A DNA stretch of 64,000 nucleotides from an uncultured Lachnospiraceae bacterium. GTDB taxonomy: Bacteria; Bacillota; Clostridia; Lachnospirales; Lachnospiraceae. Location: the NCBI GenBank assembly GCA_910589385.1, contig CAJUTU010000002.1, positions 1 through 64,000 on the forward strand, given 5' to 3'. Below, piece after piece: positions 44,130 to 51,598 of this stretch. The position numbers and the translations under genes were made by a program. The notes beneath the pieces were generated by a model. It saw only the letters and a program-made list of their open reading frames with translations, did not search any database and was not told the origin of the DNA. Every line of letters starts with the position of its first letter. Position 1 is the stretch's first letter.

Positions 44130-44402
44130 ATGAATAAGACAGAATTGGTGACAGCGATCGCAGAGAATGCAGAAATTTCTAAGAAAGATGCTGAGAAAGC
44201 CATGAAAGCTTTCGTTGAAGTTATAACGGAGGAACTGAAGAAAGGCGAGAAAGTCCAGTTAGTTGGATTTGGTACATTTGAGGTGACTTCAAGATCCGCA
44301 AGAGAAGGACGGAATCCACAGACCGGCAAGACCATGAAGATTGCAGCCTGCAAGGCACCGAAGTTCAAAGCAGGCAAGGCTTTGAAGGACGCTGTGAACT
44401 AA
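44130..44402 (+). CDS. hup: HU-family DNA-binding protein
   Basis: A 90-residue HU protein with MNKTELVTAIAE, the GFGTFEVTSRSAREGRNPQTGK arm (key FGTFEV, RNPQTG) and the basic C-terminus. It bends and compacts DNA as a dimer. Its strong promoter and own terminator suggest high expression. The arm's usual Pro is kept in RNPQTG. Confidence 0.97.
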   Translation: MNKTELVTAIAENAEISKKDAEKAMKAFVEVITEELKKGEKVQLVGFGTFEVTSRSAREGRNPQTGKTMKIAACKAPKFKAGKALKDAVN

Positions 44403-44413
44403 TTAGGATTTGT

Positions 44414-44450
44414 AATGCCTGTATGATTTCAGATCATGCAGGCATTTTTT
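44414..44450 (+). terminator. Terminator after hup
   Basis: Arms AATGCCTG(T)ATGAT / ATCATGCAGGCATT with a four- to five-base loop are followed by TTTTTT, 12 bases past the stop. Confidence 0.8.
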
Positions 44451-44489
44451 CTGCCGGAGAGGAAATCGCAGGAAAGGGGAAATATTGAT

Positions 44490-44729
44490 ATGAGATTGGA
44501 CAAATTTTTAAAAGTGTCACGGCTTATCAAGAGGAGGACTGTGGCGAATGAGGCATGCGATGCAGGCCGTGTCATGGTGAACGGCGTTGTGGCGAAAGCT
44601 TCTGTGAAGGTGAAAGTTGGGGATGTCATTGAAATCCAGTTCGGAACGAAGAACGTGAAGGTGGAAGTATTGGATATTCAAGATACAACGAAAAAGGAAG
44701 AAGCAAAGGAATTGTTCCGGTATCTGTAA
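44490..44729 (+). CDS. rqcP: S4-domain protein RqcP (YabO/HslR-like)
   Basis: A 79-residue S4 RNA-binding protein, MRLDKFLKVSRLIKRR with CDAGRVMVNG. In Bacillus RqcP helps RqcH elongate alanine tails on stalled 50S subunits. The start at 44490 follows GGAAAGGGG; a longer frame from 44436 overlaps the hup terminator and is not supported. It begins the yabP-yabQ-divIC run as in other Firmicutes. Confidence 0.92.
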   Translation: MRLDKFLKVSRLIKRRTVANEACDAGRVMVNGVVAKASVKVKVGDVIEIQFGTKNVKVEVLDIQDTTKKEEAKELFRYL

Positions 44730-44841
44730 AATAAATAATCTCCCTCACAATCTTTTTAGTCATAATTTGATACAACCTTTCATATATATAAAAGGGTATA
44801 GAATGATTGAGCTGACAGGACATGGCGAAGGGGGAACGGAT

Positions 44842-45126
44842 ATGGAGGAACGGCAGCCTGTAAAGGCGCACAAGCTGGTTGTGAATAACCGGAAGACAAG
44901 TATGGTGACAGGAGTGCTGGATGTGCTTTCTTTTGACCTAAATGAAATCCTGCTGGAGACGGAGCAGGGAATGCTGATGGTGAAAGGGACTGACCTGCAT
45001 GTGAATCGGCTCAGTGTAGAGAAGGGCGAGGTAGATCTTTCCGGGAATATCGACAGTATTGCATATTCCAGTGTGAGCCAGGCAAGCGGCCAGAACGATA
45101 ATTTCTTTTCAAAATTATTTAAGTAG
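44842..45126 (+). CDS. yabP: Sporulation protein YabP
   Basis: A 94-residue protein starting at 44842 behind GAAGGGGGAA (in-frame ATGs at 44767 and 44803 lack good sites). It has the family's HKLVVNNRKTSMVTGVLDVLSFD-type strand pattern (key part LVVNNR, TGVLDVLSF), ETEQGMLMVKGTDLHV and LDLSGN-like VDLSGNIDSIAY. YabP and YabQ work in spore cortex formation. It is followed by yabQ after nine bases. Confidence 0.92.
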   Translation: MEERQPVKAHKLVVNNRKTSMVTGVLDVLSFDLNEILLETEQGMLMVKGTDLHVNRLSVEKGEVDLSGNIDSIAYSSVSQASGQNDNFFSKLFK

Positions 45127-45135
45127 GCAAGATCT

Positions 45136-45468
45136 ATGATGCTTGGGATTGGAAAAGAGGCTGTGATTTTTTTGTATGCAGGCCTGTCGGGAATCGTTAC
45201 GTTTTCCTGTTATCAAATCCTGCTGCTTTTGAGGAAGCTTATCGCCCATTCTGCCGCAGCAGTCAGTATAGAAGATTTTTTTTATTGGATCGGAATCAGC
45301 GTTTATCTGTTTCGGCAGATGTATCATACAACTTATGGCAGTGTCAGATGGTTCTTCATACTAGGGATTGTAGTTGGGAATTTTCTGGCATTTTTCTGTA
45401 AAATTTTGTTGAAAAAAACATTGGCAAAGTGGAAAAATAACCTTGAAAAAAGGAAGAAAAACGAATAA
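45136..45468 (+). CDS. yabQ: Spore cortex membrane protein YabQ
   Basis: The 110-residue membrane protein has about three helices (IFLYAGLSGIVTFSCYQIL; EDFFYWIGISVYLF; WFFILGIVVGNFLAFFC; each key part under 20 residues) and a basic tail. It occupies the conserved position between yabP and divIC. In Bacillus it is placed at the forespore outer membrane and is needed for cortex. Confidence 0.88.
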   Translation: MMLGIGKEAVIFLYAGLSGIVTFSCYQILLLLRKLIAHSAAAVSIEDFFYWIGISVYLFRQMYHTTYGSVRWFFILGIVVGNFLAFFCKILLKKTLAKWKNNLEKRKKNE

Positions 45469-45554
45469 AATACTATCATAGGTTAGGGGAGAAGGGAACT
45501 GCGGGTGGTTTTCAGCGGTTCTTGACAAAGGGAATTAATAATGGGTGGATTTAT

Positions 45555-45893
45555 ATGGGGCAGAAGAAAGGAAATGCCGGCGGCAGGCAGCAGAAGCGAA
45601 AGCATTCGTCAATCTTCCGGCAGCATAAGAGAAGTGTTGTGGTGATCTGCACAGTTTTGGGGCTGCTGGCAGCAGCGCTGGCTGTGAATTCGGTGAGCCT
45701 GTATGGGCGCAATCAGGTATATAAGCAGCAGGAGGCGGAGCTCCGGGCGCAGATTGAAGAGCAGAATGCACGTGCTGAAGAAGTAAAAGAGTATGCAGAA
45801 TATGTAAAAAGCGAAGACTATATCAAGGATATGGCACAGGAGAAGCTCGGTCTGGTAGATCCTAATGAGATTTTGTTCCAGCCCGAGGAGTAG
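45555..45893 (+). CDS. divIC: Septum formation initiator DivIC/FtsB
   Basis: A 112-residue bitopic protein with a basic cytoplasmic end (QQKRKHSS), one helix (SVVVICTVLGLLAAALAV) and an extracellular coiled coil ending in DYIKDMAQEKLGLVDPNEILF, the typical FtsB/DivIC tail. It joins FtsL and DivIB in the divisome. The ribosome site is weak (GGTGG), consistent with coupling to the preceding run. The YabR gene, which follows divIC in Bacillus, is missing here. Confidence 0.9.
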   Translation: MGQKKGNAGGRQQKRKHSSIFRQHKRSVVVICTVLGLLAAALAVNSVSLYGRNQVYKQQEAELRAQIEEQNARAEEVKEYAEYVKSEDYIKDMAQEKLGLVDPNEILFQPEE

Positions 45894-45975
45894 TACATCA
45901 CTCAGCAGCGCATATGCTGGTGCAGGCAGCGCAAGCGCTTCAGAATATAAGACAAATAGAGAACATACAAAAGAG

Positions 45976-46004
45976 AAACTCCAGGAGAATTCCTGGAGTT
46001 TTTT
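45976..46004 (+). terminator. Terminator after divIC
   Basis: Perfect 10-base arms AACTCCAGGA / TCCTGGAGTT with a four-base loop, followed by TTTTT. Confidence 0.85.
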
Positions 46005-46063
46005 GCTGTCCTGTCATACCAAAATGATCCGGCGGCAGATTTTTATACCAGGAGGTTAGTTTA

Positions 46064-47461
46064 ATGGAGGATGGACAAGTTTTACATACCAGCCCATATG
46101 TGACACAGATTGAGAAATTTGCGGATTCCTTAAAGCAGCTTTCCCATACGTTTTTGCAGATGGGAGAGAAAAAGAAAGCCTTTACAAGCGAGGAAATCGA
46201 CGGAATGTTCGAGACAGTGAAGGAGAAGGTCTGCCAAAAATGCGAGAAATATTCCTGGTGCTGGGGGGAGAACTTTGTCCATACTTATCAGATGGGCTAC
46301 GAAATTCTTTCGGCGGTGGACTCCTATGGAAATGAGCTGAATACAGAGACGAAGCGGAAATTGAAACAATGCTGCATCATGGCGCCCCGTTTCCTGCGCA
46401 AAATGCTGGAGGCATTTCATGATGCCAGACAAAATATGATGTGGACAAACCGTATGGCTCAGAGCAGGGAAGGATGTGCTATCCAGATGGACACTTTTGC
46501 GGATATGATCCGGATGACGGCAAAAGAACTGGAGGACAGCCTGTTTATTGACGACCGTCTGGAGAAGCGGTTGGTTGCTGCCATGAAGAAAAAGGGGATC
46601 CGGGTACTATACACGAATTTCTTTATGAACCGGGAAGGAAAATATGAAGTCCATATTACGGCCCGTGCCATGCAGGATGTCAATATTACACTGAAAGAGA
46701 TGGTAAGGACCGTATCCGAAGTGATGGGACGGCGGTTTGTGTCTGACGGAATCGGCGCCCAGACGCTTGGGCGGGAGTATACGACGGTTATCTGCCAGGA
46801 AGGGCCTGTATTTTACACACTACAGGGAGTCGCCCGGATCGGGAAAGGGGGCAGTCAGATTTCCGGGGATAATTTCATGACATTGGCTCTGCAGGGCGGG
46901 AGACAGGCAGTGGCGTTGTGTGACGGAATGGGCTCTGGTGAGAACGCATGCCGGGAGAGCACGCTGGTGATCGAGCTTTTGGAGGAATTGCTGGAAGCCG
47001 GATTTCCAGAAAAAACGGCTATTCAGATGATAAACACTACGCTGGTAATGGGACGGGAGGAAATCCATTATTCCACCATTGATATGAGCGTATTTGATCT
47101 GTATACCGGAAAATGCGAGCTGATCAAGGCGGGGGCATCCGCTACATTTATCCGCCAGAAAGATCAGGTGGAACATTTAAGTTCCACCAGCCTTCCCATC
47201 GGGGTGCTCCATCAGATAGAAATTGATTCCGTGGAGCGTCAGCTTGCCAGCGGAGATTTTGTAGTGATGGTGACAGACGGCGTGATGGATGCACTTCCCG
47301 TGGGAGAGCAGGATATCCTATTGGAAACGATCATACAGGGCACGCTTTTGGTGAATCCCAAGGAAATGGCCCAGCATGTTTTGGAGCAGGTATTGAACTG
47401 GACAGGCAAGCCGCCCCAGGACGATATGACGGTGCTGGCGATCGGAATCTGGGAAAACTGA
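46064..47461 (+). CDS. spoIIE: SpoIIE-type PP2C phosphatase lacking the membrane domain
   Basis: A 465-residue protein. Bacillus SpoIIE is about 830 residues, with ten membrane helices at the N-terminus. Here the protein starts directly with the central regulatory region, including the Cys-rich VCQKCEKYSWCWGENF segment, and continues into the PP2C domain with CDGMGSG, VMVTDGVMDAL and QDDMTVLAIGIW. All catalytic Asp are kept, so it should dephosphorylate SpoIIAA and activate sigma-F. AGGAGG lies ten bases before the ATG, and only 170 non-coding bases separate it from divIC, so no lost N-terminal piece is hidden there. How it reaches the septum is unclear. Confidence 0.88.
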   Translation: MEDGQVLHTSPYVTQIEKFADSLKQLSHTFLQMGEKKKAFTSEEIDGMFETVKEKVCQKCEKYSWCWGENFVHTYQMGYEILSAVDSYGNELNTETKRKLKQCCIMAPRFLRKMLEAFHDARQNMMWTNRMAQSREGCAIQMDTFADMIRMTAKELEDSLFIDDRLEKRLVAAMKKKGIRVLYTNFFMNREGKYEVHITARAMQDVNITLKEMVRTVSEVMGRRFVSDGIGAQTLGREYTTVICQEGPVFYTLQGVARIGKGGSQISGDNFMTLALQGGRQAVALCDGMGSGENACRESTLVIELLEELLEAGFPEKTAIQMINTTLVMGREEIHYSTIDMSVFDLYTGKCELIKAGASATFIRQKDQVEHLSSTSLPIGVLHQIEIDSVERQLASGDFVVMVTDGVMDALPVGEQDILLETIIQGTLLVNPKEMAQHVLEQVLNWTGKPPQDDMTVLAIGIWEN

Positions 47462-47570
47462 GGATCTGTATAGATTATTTCCTCACAGTCCTGAATACTG
47501 CATTGTGTAAAAAAACAAATCAAACTCTAAACAGATTGTAATAGAAAGGAAAAATACATACGGAGTCATT

Positions 47571-48284
47571 ATGAGAGATCACAGAGGATTATATAAAAGG
47601 AAAGACGCTGATGCCCGAACGGGTTTTCAGAATTCTGGCACGCTGGCGCTTTATCCGGCAAAGCACCTAAAGGGGATCAATACACCACGCTTTTTGGTCT
47701 TTCTGTCAGGGTGGCATCATGCCAGGAAAGGATTTATCCGAATCGACGAATGGGGGTGCATGCAGTCCGGGTTTATTAAAAGGAAACAGGAGGATTTCGA
47801 GTATTATTGTGCAAAGATGATGGAAAAAATGGAAGTAGATCTATCGCCTGTAAGAATGGAGCTGAAAAAATTATTCATTGAGTATGCTTCGCTGGAACAG
47901 GAGACTTTTGCCCACGCCACAAAAAATAAATCTTCCAGGAGCATACAGGATATCCGGGCGGAGAATGATGTGCGGCTTGCCGAGAAGTCTTTGAAATCAA
48001 AGCGCAGGGAACTGTTTGACCAGATGGTCAGCCTGCAGAAAAAACTGGAAACCAGTGAAATTGTCATGGAGGAGGAGCTTCTGGCGGCAGCCGCAAGGAT
48101 GCGCGCCCTCCTTTCCTGTTACTGCCATGGGGTATTGTATCATTGGAGGAACAGGGAGTGGAGCACAAAGGCCGTGCCTGAGGTCAGTATCGAGAACCGG
48201 GCATATCATTTATATCACAACCGGCACAAAGAGGACGATGATTACATGAAGGAGGTCATACGCTATGCGGGAAAAATTAAATAA
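47571..48284 (+). CDS. Unknown coiled-coil protein A of a four-gene operon
   Basis: Up to 237 residues; not recognised. A weak GGAG precedes ATG 47571, but an in-frame ATG at 47760 behind GGGGGTG would give 174 residues and remove a low-confidence start segment. Residues from about 64 onward are charged and helical, with a coiled coil around AENDVRLAEKSLKSKRREL. The C-terminal part is richer in His, Tyr and Cys (LSCYCHGVLYHW, YHLYHNRHKEDDDY). No signal or membrane helix. It overlaps the next gene by 20 bases. Confidence 0.65.
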   Translation: MRDHRGLYKRKDADARTGFQNSGTLALYPAKHLKGINTPRFLVFLSGWHHARKGFIRIDEWGCMQSGFIKRKQEDFEYYCAKMMEKMEVDLSPVRMELKKLFIEYASLEQETFAHATKNKSSRSIQDIRAENDVRLAEKSLKSKRRELFDQMVSLQKKLETSEIVMEEELLAAAARMRALLSCYCHGVLYHWRNREWSTKAVPEVSIENRAYHLYHNRHKEDDDYMKEVIRYAGKIK

Positions 48285-48690
48285 GCTGTTTCAAAGGACC
48301 TTAAAGCCCATGGGGCTGCCCCCAGGATGCAGAGAACTGGACTTTGGGACAGGAGTCGGACATGCTGCAAGACATGTGGGGATACGTCCGGTTACATATG
48401 AGTTTCCAGAACGGATTTATGAATTTTCAAAATCATTGGACGACGAAATTGATACGTTTCTGGCAAGTGTAGAGTGTGATAGATATAACGAAAATTATTT
48501 TGACTCTATTATTAATATCACCTGTAATCTCGGCATTACGGATATCGACAGGCAGGCCCAGGCGCACAGACAGGCCTGTCTTGGGATACGGGAGCTGCAA
48601 AATGTAGAGCTGCAGCGGCTGAGGCTGGAAAAGCAGGCAGTGGAGACGCAGATTTTGGAAAATGAAGAGGAAGAAAAAACATATGCTTAG
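48265..48690 (+). CDS. Unknown protein B of a four-gene operon
   Basis: A 141-residue cytoplasmic protein with no family I recognise. The N-terminal 100 residues mix polar and aromatic residues (GVGHAARHVGIRPVTYEFPERIYEF; key part RPVTYEFPERIYEF), and the last 40 form a strongly charged coiled coil (LRLEKQAVETQILENEEEE). GGAGG lies before its start inside gene A, and it overlaps gene C by 29 bases, so the three are probably made in fixed proportions. Confidence 0.7.
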   Translation: MREKLNKLFQRTLKPMGLPPGCRELDFGTGVGHAARHVGIRPVTYEFPERIYEFSKSLDDEIDTFLASVECDRYNENYFDSIINITCNLGITDIDRQAQAHRQACLGIRELQNVELQRLRLEKQAVETQILENEEEEKTYA

Positions 48691-49519
48691 AGGAAATATA
48701 CGGAGGAGGCAAAGCCGGACCGCTGTAAAGGCAGAAATGGGAAAGCAGAATGCGGGCCAGAGTTTTCTACAGAATTCATGGGTGAAAAATCTGATCATTT
48801 TGATATGTATTATTGCAGATATGGCGACATTATATAATATTTTTGAATTACAGATGACACAGCAGCAGATGTTGACCATCATTATTACTGTTGTGATCGC
48901 AGGGGCATTGAACATCGCTCCGGTGCTCCTTGCGCTCTGTCTGAATGATAAAGAAGATAAATCCGGGCTGAAAAAAATGCAGATGACGGCATTTGCGGGA
49001 GTATTTCTCCTTCTTTTCGTATCTACGGCAATCCTGCGCTGGACATCCAGGGAGGAGTTATTTGCGTCTGAGTCAGGGCTTGTTATTTCCGGGAATTCCA
49101 GTATGCAGGCTCAAAATATCGATATTCAGGAGACCACTATGGCACAAAATGCCTGCGCCCTCATCCTGCTTCTGGAGCCTCTGGCGACCAGCGCGGTCTG
49201 TTTTGGACTCAGCTATGAGAAAGACCCATATCGGAAAAAGAGACAGTTTCTCAGACTGCAGAACGTAAGGCTTCGGCAGGAGCGGGACGGATATCAGGTT
49301 CAGATTACGGAGCTGGAGCAGGAATTGGAAGAATGTAATCTTACGGAATATGACAAGGAGCAGTATGATACCATGCGCAAACAGATTGAACTTTACAGGC
49401 AGTATTTCAAGATCCATGCCAGAAGGCGGCTTGCGGAAAAGGATGGGACGGCCAATGCAGCCACGCTTCTTCTGGAAGAAAGCAAACTGGTACAGGCCAT
49501 AGGAGGGATGAAATTGTGA
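48662..49519 (+). CDS. Unknown membrane protein C of a four-gene operon
   Basis: A 285-residue protein. A basic N-terminus is followed by four predicted membrane helices (cores LIILICIIADMATLY, TIIITVVIAGALNIAPVLL, AFAGVFLLLFVSTAIL, CALILLLEPLATSAVCF), with a loop of about 40 residues before the fourth. The last 100 residues are a cytoplasmic coiled coil (RQERDGYQVQITELEQELEE; key part ITELEQELEE). The layout of short helices plus a long coiled coil recalls scaffold or motor-stator proteins, but there is no sequence resemblance I can name. Its end overlaps gene D by four bases. Confidence 0.7.
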   Translation: MKRKKKHMLRGNIRRRQSRTAVKAEMGKQNAGQSFLQNSWVKNLIILICIIADMATLYNIFELQMTQQQMLTIIITVVIAGALNIAPVLLALCLNDKEDKSGLKKMQMTAFAGVFLLLFVSTAILRWTSREELFASESGLVISGNSSMQAQNIDIQETTMAQNACALILLLEPLATSAVCFGLSYEKDPYRKKRQFLRLQNVRLRQERDGYQVQITELEQELEECNLTEYDKEQYDTMRKQIELYRQYFKIHARRRLAEKDGTANAATLLLEESKLVQAIGGMKL

Positions 49520-50757
49520 TAAAAAAATATAGACGGAGCAGGTACAGGATTTTATCTTTGGGAGCGGTCATTTTTTTTGCTTTGATGATGGCAGCAGGCT
49601 GTAGTTCTGCAAATGAAAAAAATAGAGGGCCGGTCCATCTGGCCGTAATCATCGGTGCGCACGCAAATGCGCCGAGGGTAAATACTTCTGTCATGTATGA
49701 CGCTGTATTGGAAGCCTGTGGACAGAGCGGTTCTACCATTTCTCTTATTGTAAATGATGGGGCGCCCTACGCGTCTGTAGTTACGGTTCCGGAGACAAAA
49801 TCCGGGTTAAGCGCTGAAAAATACCGGGCTATTGCTGAGGAACGTGCAGCCCAGATTTTGAGCATGGCAGACCAGATGTTTGCAAAGACGGCGGAAAGCG
49901 ACCTTTTGTCTGCCATCACACTGGCGGGGCGGCAGCTAAATGCAGAAGAGGGCGGAAGAAAGGAGCTGATCATTATTGATTCCGGTTTGACGACAGCCGA
50001 GCCTTTGGATTTTTCGGAAAGCCTGCTAGAGGGCATCACGGCAGAGCAGGTCGTAAGTCTGCTAGAGACACAGAGGGCGCTCCCCGATCTTCAGGAGATA
50101 GACAGCGTCCGTTTTTTTAATATCGGGGATGTGGCAGAGCCGCAGTCGCGTATCACGGAGGCGAACCGGGGAACGCTGACAGAAGTCTGGGGCAGCATTT
50201 TAAAACAGGCCGGCGCAAAAGAAATTGAGTTTAGGACCGATCTGCCTCTGTCTACATTTTATGCAGAAGGGGAAGTTCCCACGGTGTCTACGGTAACTGT
50301 GTTGGAAAGGGCATCTGCACTGGTACTCACAGAAATGAATCTTTCGGAAATAGACGCGGTGAGTTTCGATGAGGAAACCATTGCATTTCTTGCGGATACC
50401 GATGAACTGGTTGACAGAGAGGCGGCAAAAACAGCATTGGAAGGGGTGGCGGCATATATGGCGGAACATCCTGAATTTCGGGCAATGCTGGTTGGGACAA
50501 CGGCAAAATTCGGAGATTTGGAAAACTGTATCAGCCTGTCTGAAAAACGCGCCGAAGCAGTGAAAGGGCTGCTGGTAGAAAACGGTGTTGATGGGGACAG
50601 GCTTGAGACGGCCGGGATGGGGTATGAGAATCCATTTTATAAAAATGACCAGAAGGACGGGACATTGGATGAAACTGCGGCGGCTCAGAACAGGGCGGTG
50701 ATTTTGATTGATGCGTCAGGCATTGCGGCAAAGCAGATACAAAGAAAGGGATCATGA
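49516..50757 (+). CDS. Lipoprotein with OmpA-like C-terminal domain, gene D of a four-gene operon
   Basis: A 413-residue exported lipoprotein: basic start, hydrophobic core and lipobox MAAGC. Residues about 38-190 form an alpha/beta domain (VHLAVIIGAHANAP, KELIIIDSGLTT) that looks like a von Willebrand A fold without a DxSxS metal site. The last 110 residues look like an OmpA/MotB peptidoglycan-binding domain (AMLVGTTAKFG, ISLSEKRAEAVKGLL, AGMGYENP, QNRAVILI). The Asp that contacts diaminopimelate in the GHTD motif is Ala here, while the partner Arg in SEKRA remains. A peptidoglycan- or surface-facing role is inferred. Outside MotB-type proteins such domains are uncommon in Gram-positive bacteria. 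Confidence 0.75.
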   Translation: MIKKYRRSRYRILSLGAVIFFALMMAAGCSSANEKNRGPVHLAVIIGAHANAPRVNTSVMYDAVLEACGQSGSTISLIVNDGAPYASVVTVPETKSGLSAEKYRAIAEERAAQILSMADQMFAKTAESDLLSAITLAGRQLNAEEGGRKELIIIDSGLTTAEPLDFSESLLEGITAEQVVSLLETQRALPDLQEIDSVRFFNIGDVAEPQSRITEANRGTLTEVWGSILKQAGAKEIEFRTDLPLSTFYAEGEVPTVSTVTVLERASALVLTEMNLSEIDAVSFDEETIAFLADTDELVDREAAKTALEGVAAYMAEHPEFRAMLVGTTAKFGDLENCISLSEKRAEAVKGLLVENGVDGDRLETAGMGYENPFYKNDQKDGTLDETAAAQNRAVILIDASGIAAKQIQRKGS

Positions 50758-50764
50758 GTTATCG

Positions 50765-50795
50765 TTCACGGCCGGTTAGGCCGTGAATTGTAATT
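50765..50795 (+). terminator. Hairpin closing the four-gene operon
   Basis: Perfect nine-base arms TTCACGGCC / GGCCGTGAA with a five-base loop, eight bases past the stop, followed by a moderately T-rich stretch. Confidence 0.6.
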
Positions 50796-50835
50796 ATCCC
50801 GAAACTAAAGGGCATCAATTTTGAGAACAAATGAT

Positions 50836-50865
50836 TTGACGTTGGCAGTAGTTTTGGGATATACT
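50836..50865 (+). promoter_or_regulatory. Sigma-A promoter of the phosphodiesterase gene
   Basis: TTGACG (50836-50841), an 18-base spacer and TATACT (50860-50865). Confidence 0.65.
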
Positions 50866-50981
50866 AAAAGTTAAGTGATTCTCTAGTCAATGGGTTTTGT
50901 TTCTCTTGCTGGTGGATCATGAGATGCCGGTATATCTGGTTTTATAAACTATATGGGGAACATTGGAAAGGAAAGAAGACT

Positions 50982-51527
50982 ATGAAACTCATGATTGCGT
51001 CAGACATACATGGTTCTTCCTGGTATTGCCGGCAGATGCTGGAGGCTTATAAAAAGGAATCGGCAGACAGGCTTCTGCTGTTGGGAGATCTTTTATACCA
51101 TGGACCGCGTAATGACCTCCCAAAAGAGTATGCGCCCAAGGAAGTCATCTCTATGCTCAATGAAGTAAAGCAGAATCTGCTTTGCGTACGGGGAAATTGT
51201 GACACAGAGGTGGATCAGATGGTTCTGGAATTTCCTGTTATGGCAGAGTACTGCCTTTTGGAAATCGACGGATTGACGATGTTTGCCACGCATGGACATG
51301 TGTTTCATCCAGACGCGCCTCCTAAGCTGAAGACAGGGGATATTTTATTGAATGGGCATACACATGTCCCCACATGCGAAGACAGGGACACGTTCTGGTA
51401 TCTGAACCCAGGGTCTGTATCCATTCCAAAGGAAAGATCTCCTCATGGATATATGGTATTTGAAAACAAAAAATTTTTATGGAAAGATATGAAAGGCGAG
51501 ATATGGAAAGAGAAAATATTCGAATAA
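50982..51527 (+). CDS. yfcE: YfcE-family metallophosphodiesterase
   Basis: A 181-residue calcineurin-fold phosphodiesterase starting at ATG 50982 behind GGAAAGGAAAG. The metal-binding motifs are IASDIHG, LLGDLLYHG, VRGNCD, ATHGHVF and LNGHTHVP. All ligands are intact. YfcE-type enzymes hydrolyse phosphodiesters in the cytoplasm; the natural substrate is uncertain. The following NYN-domain gene lies 71 bases downstream and may be co-transcribed. Confidence 0.9.
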   Translation: MKLMIASDIHGSSWYCRQMLEAYKKESADRLLLLGDLLYHGPRNDLPKEYAPKEVISMLNEVKQNLLCVRGNCDTEVDQMVLEFPVMAEYCLLEIDGLTMFATHGHVFHPDAPPKLKTGDILLNGHTHVPTCEDRDTFWYLNPGSVSIPKERSPHGYMVFENKKFLWKDMKGEIWKEKIFE

Positions 51528-51598
51528 GAAAAATGGATTTTTATGCGCTGCATGCAGATGGCAGAGATGCAAAAGAGCGCGGATGGAGGTAGATACAT

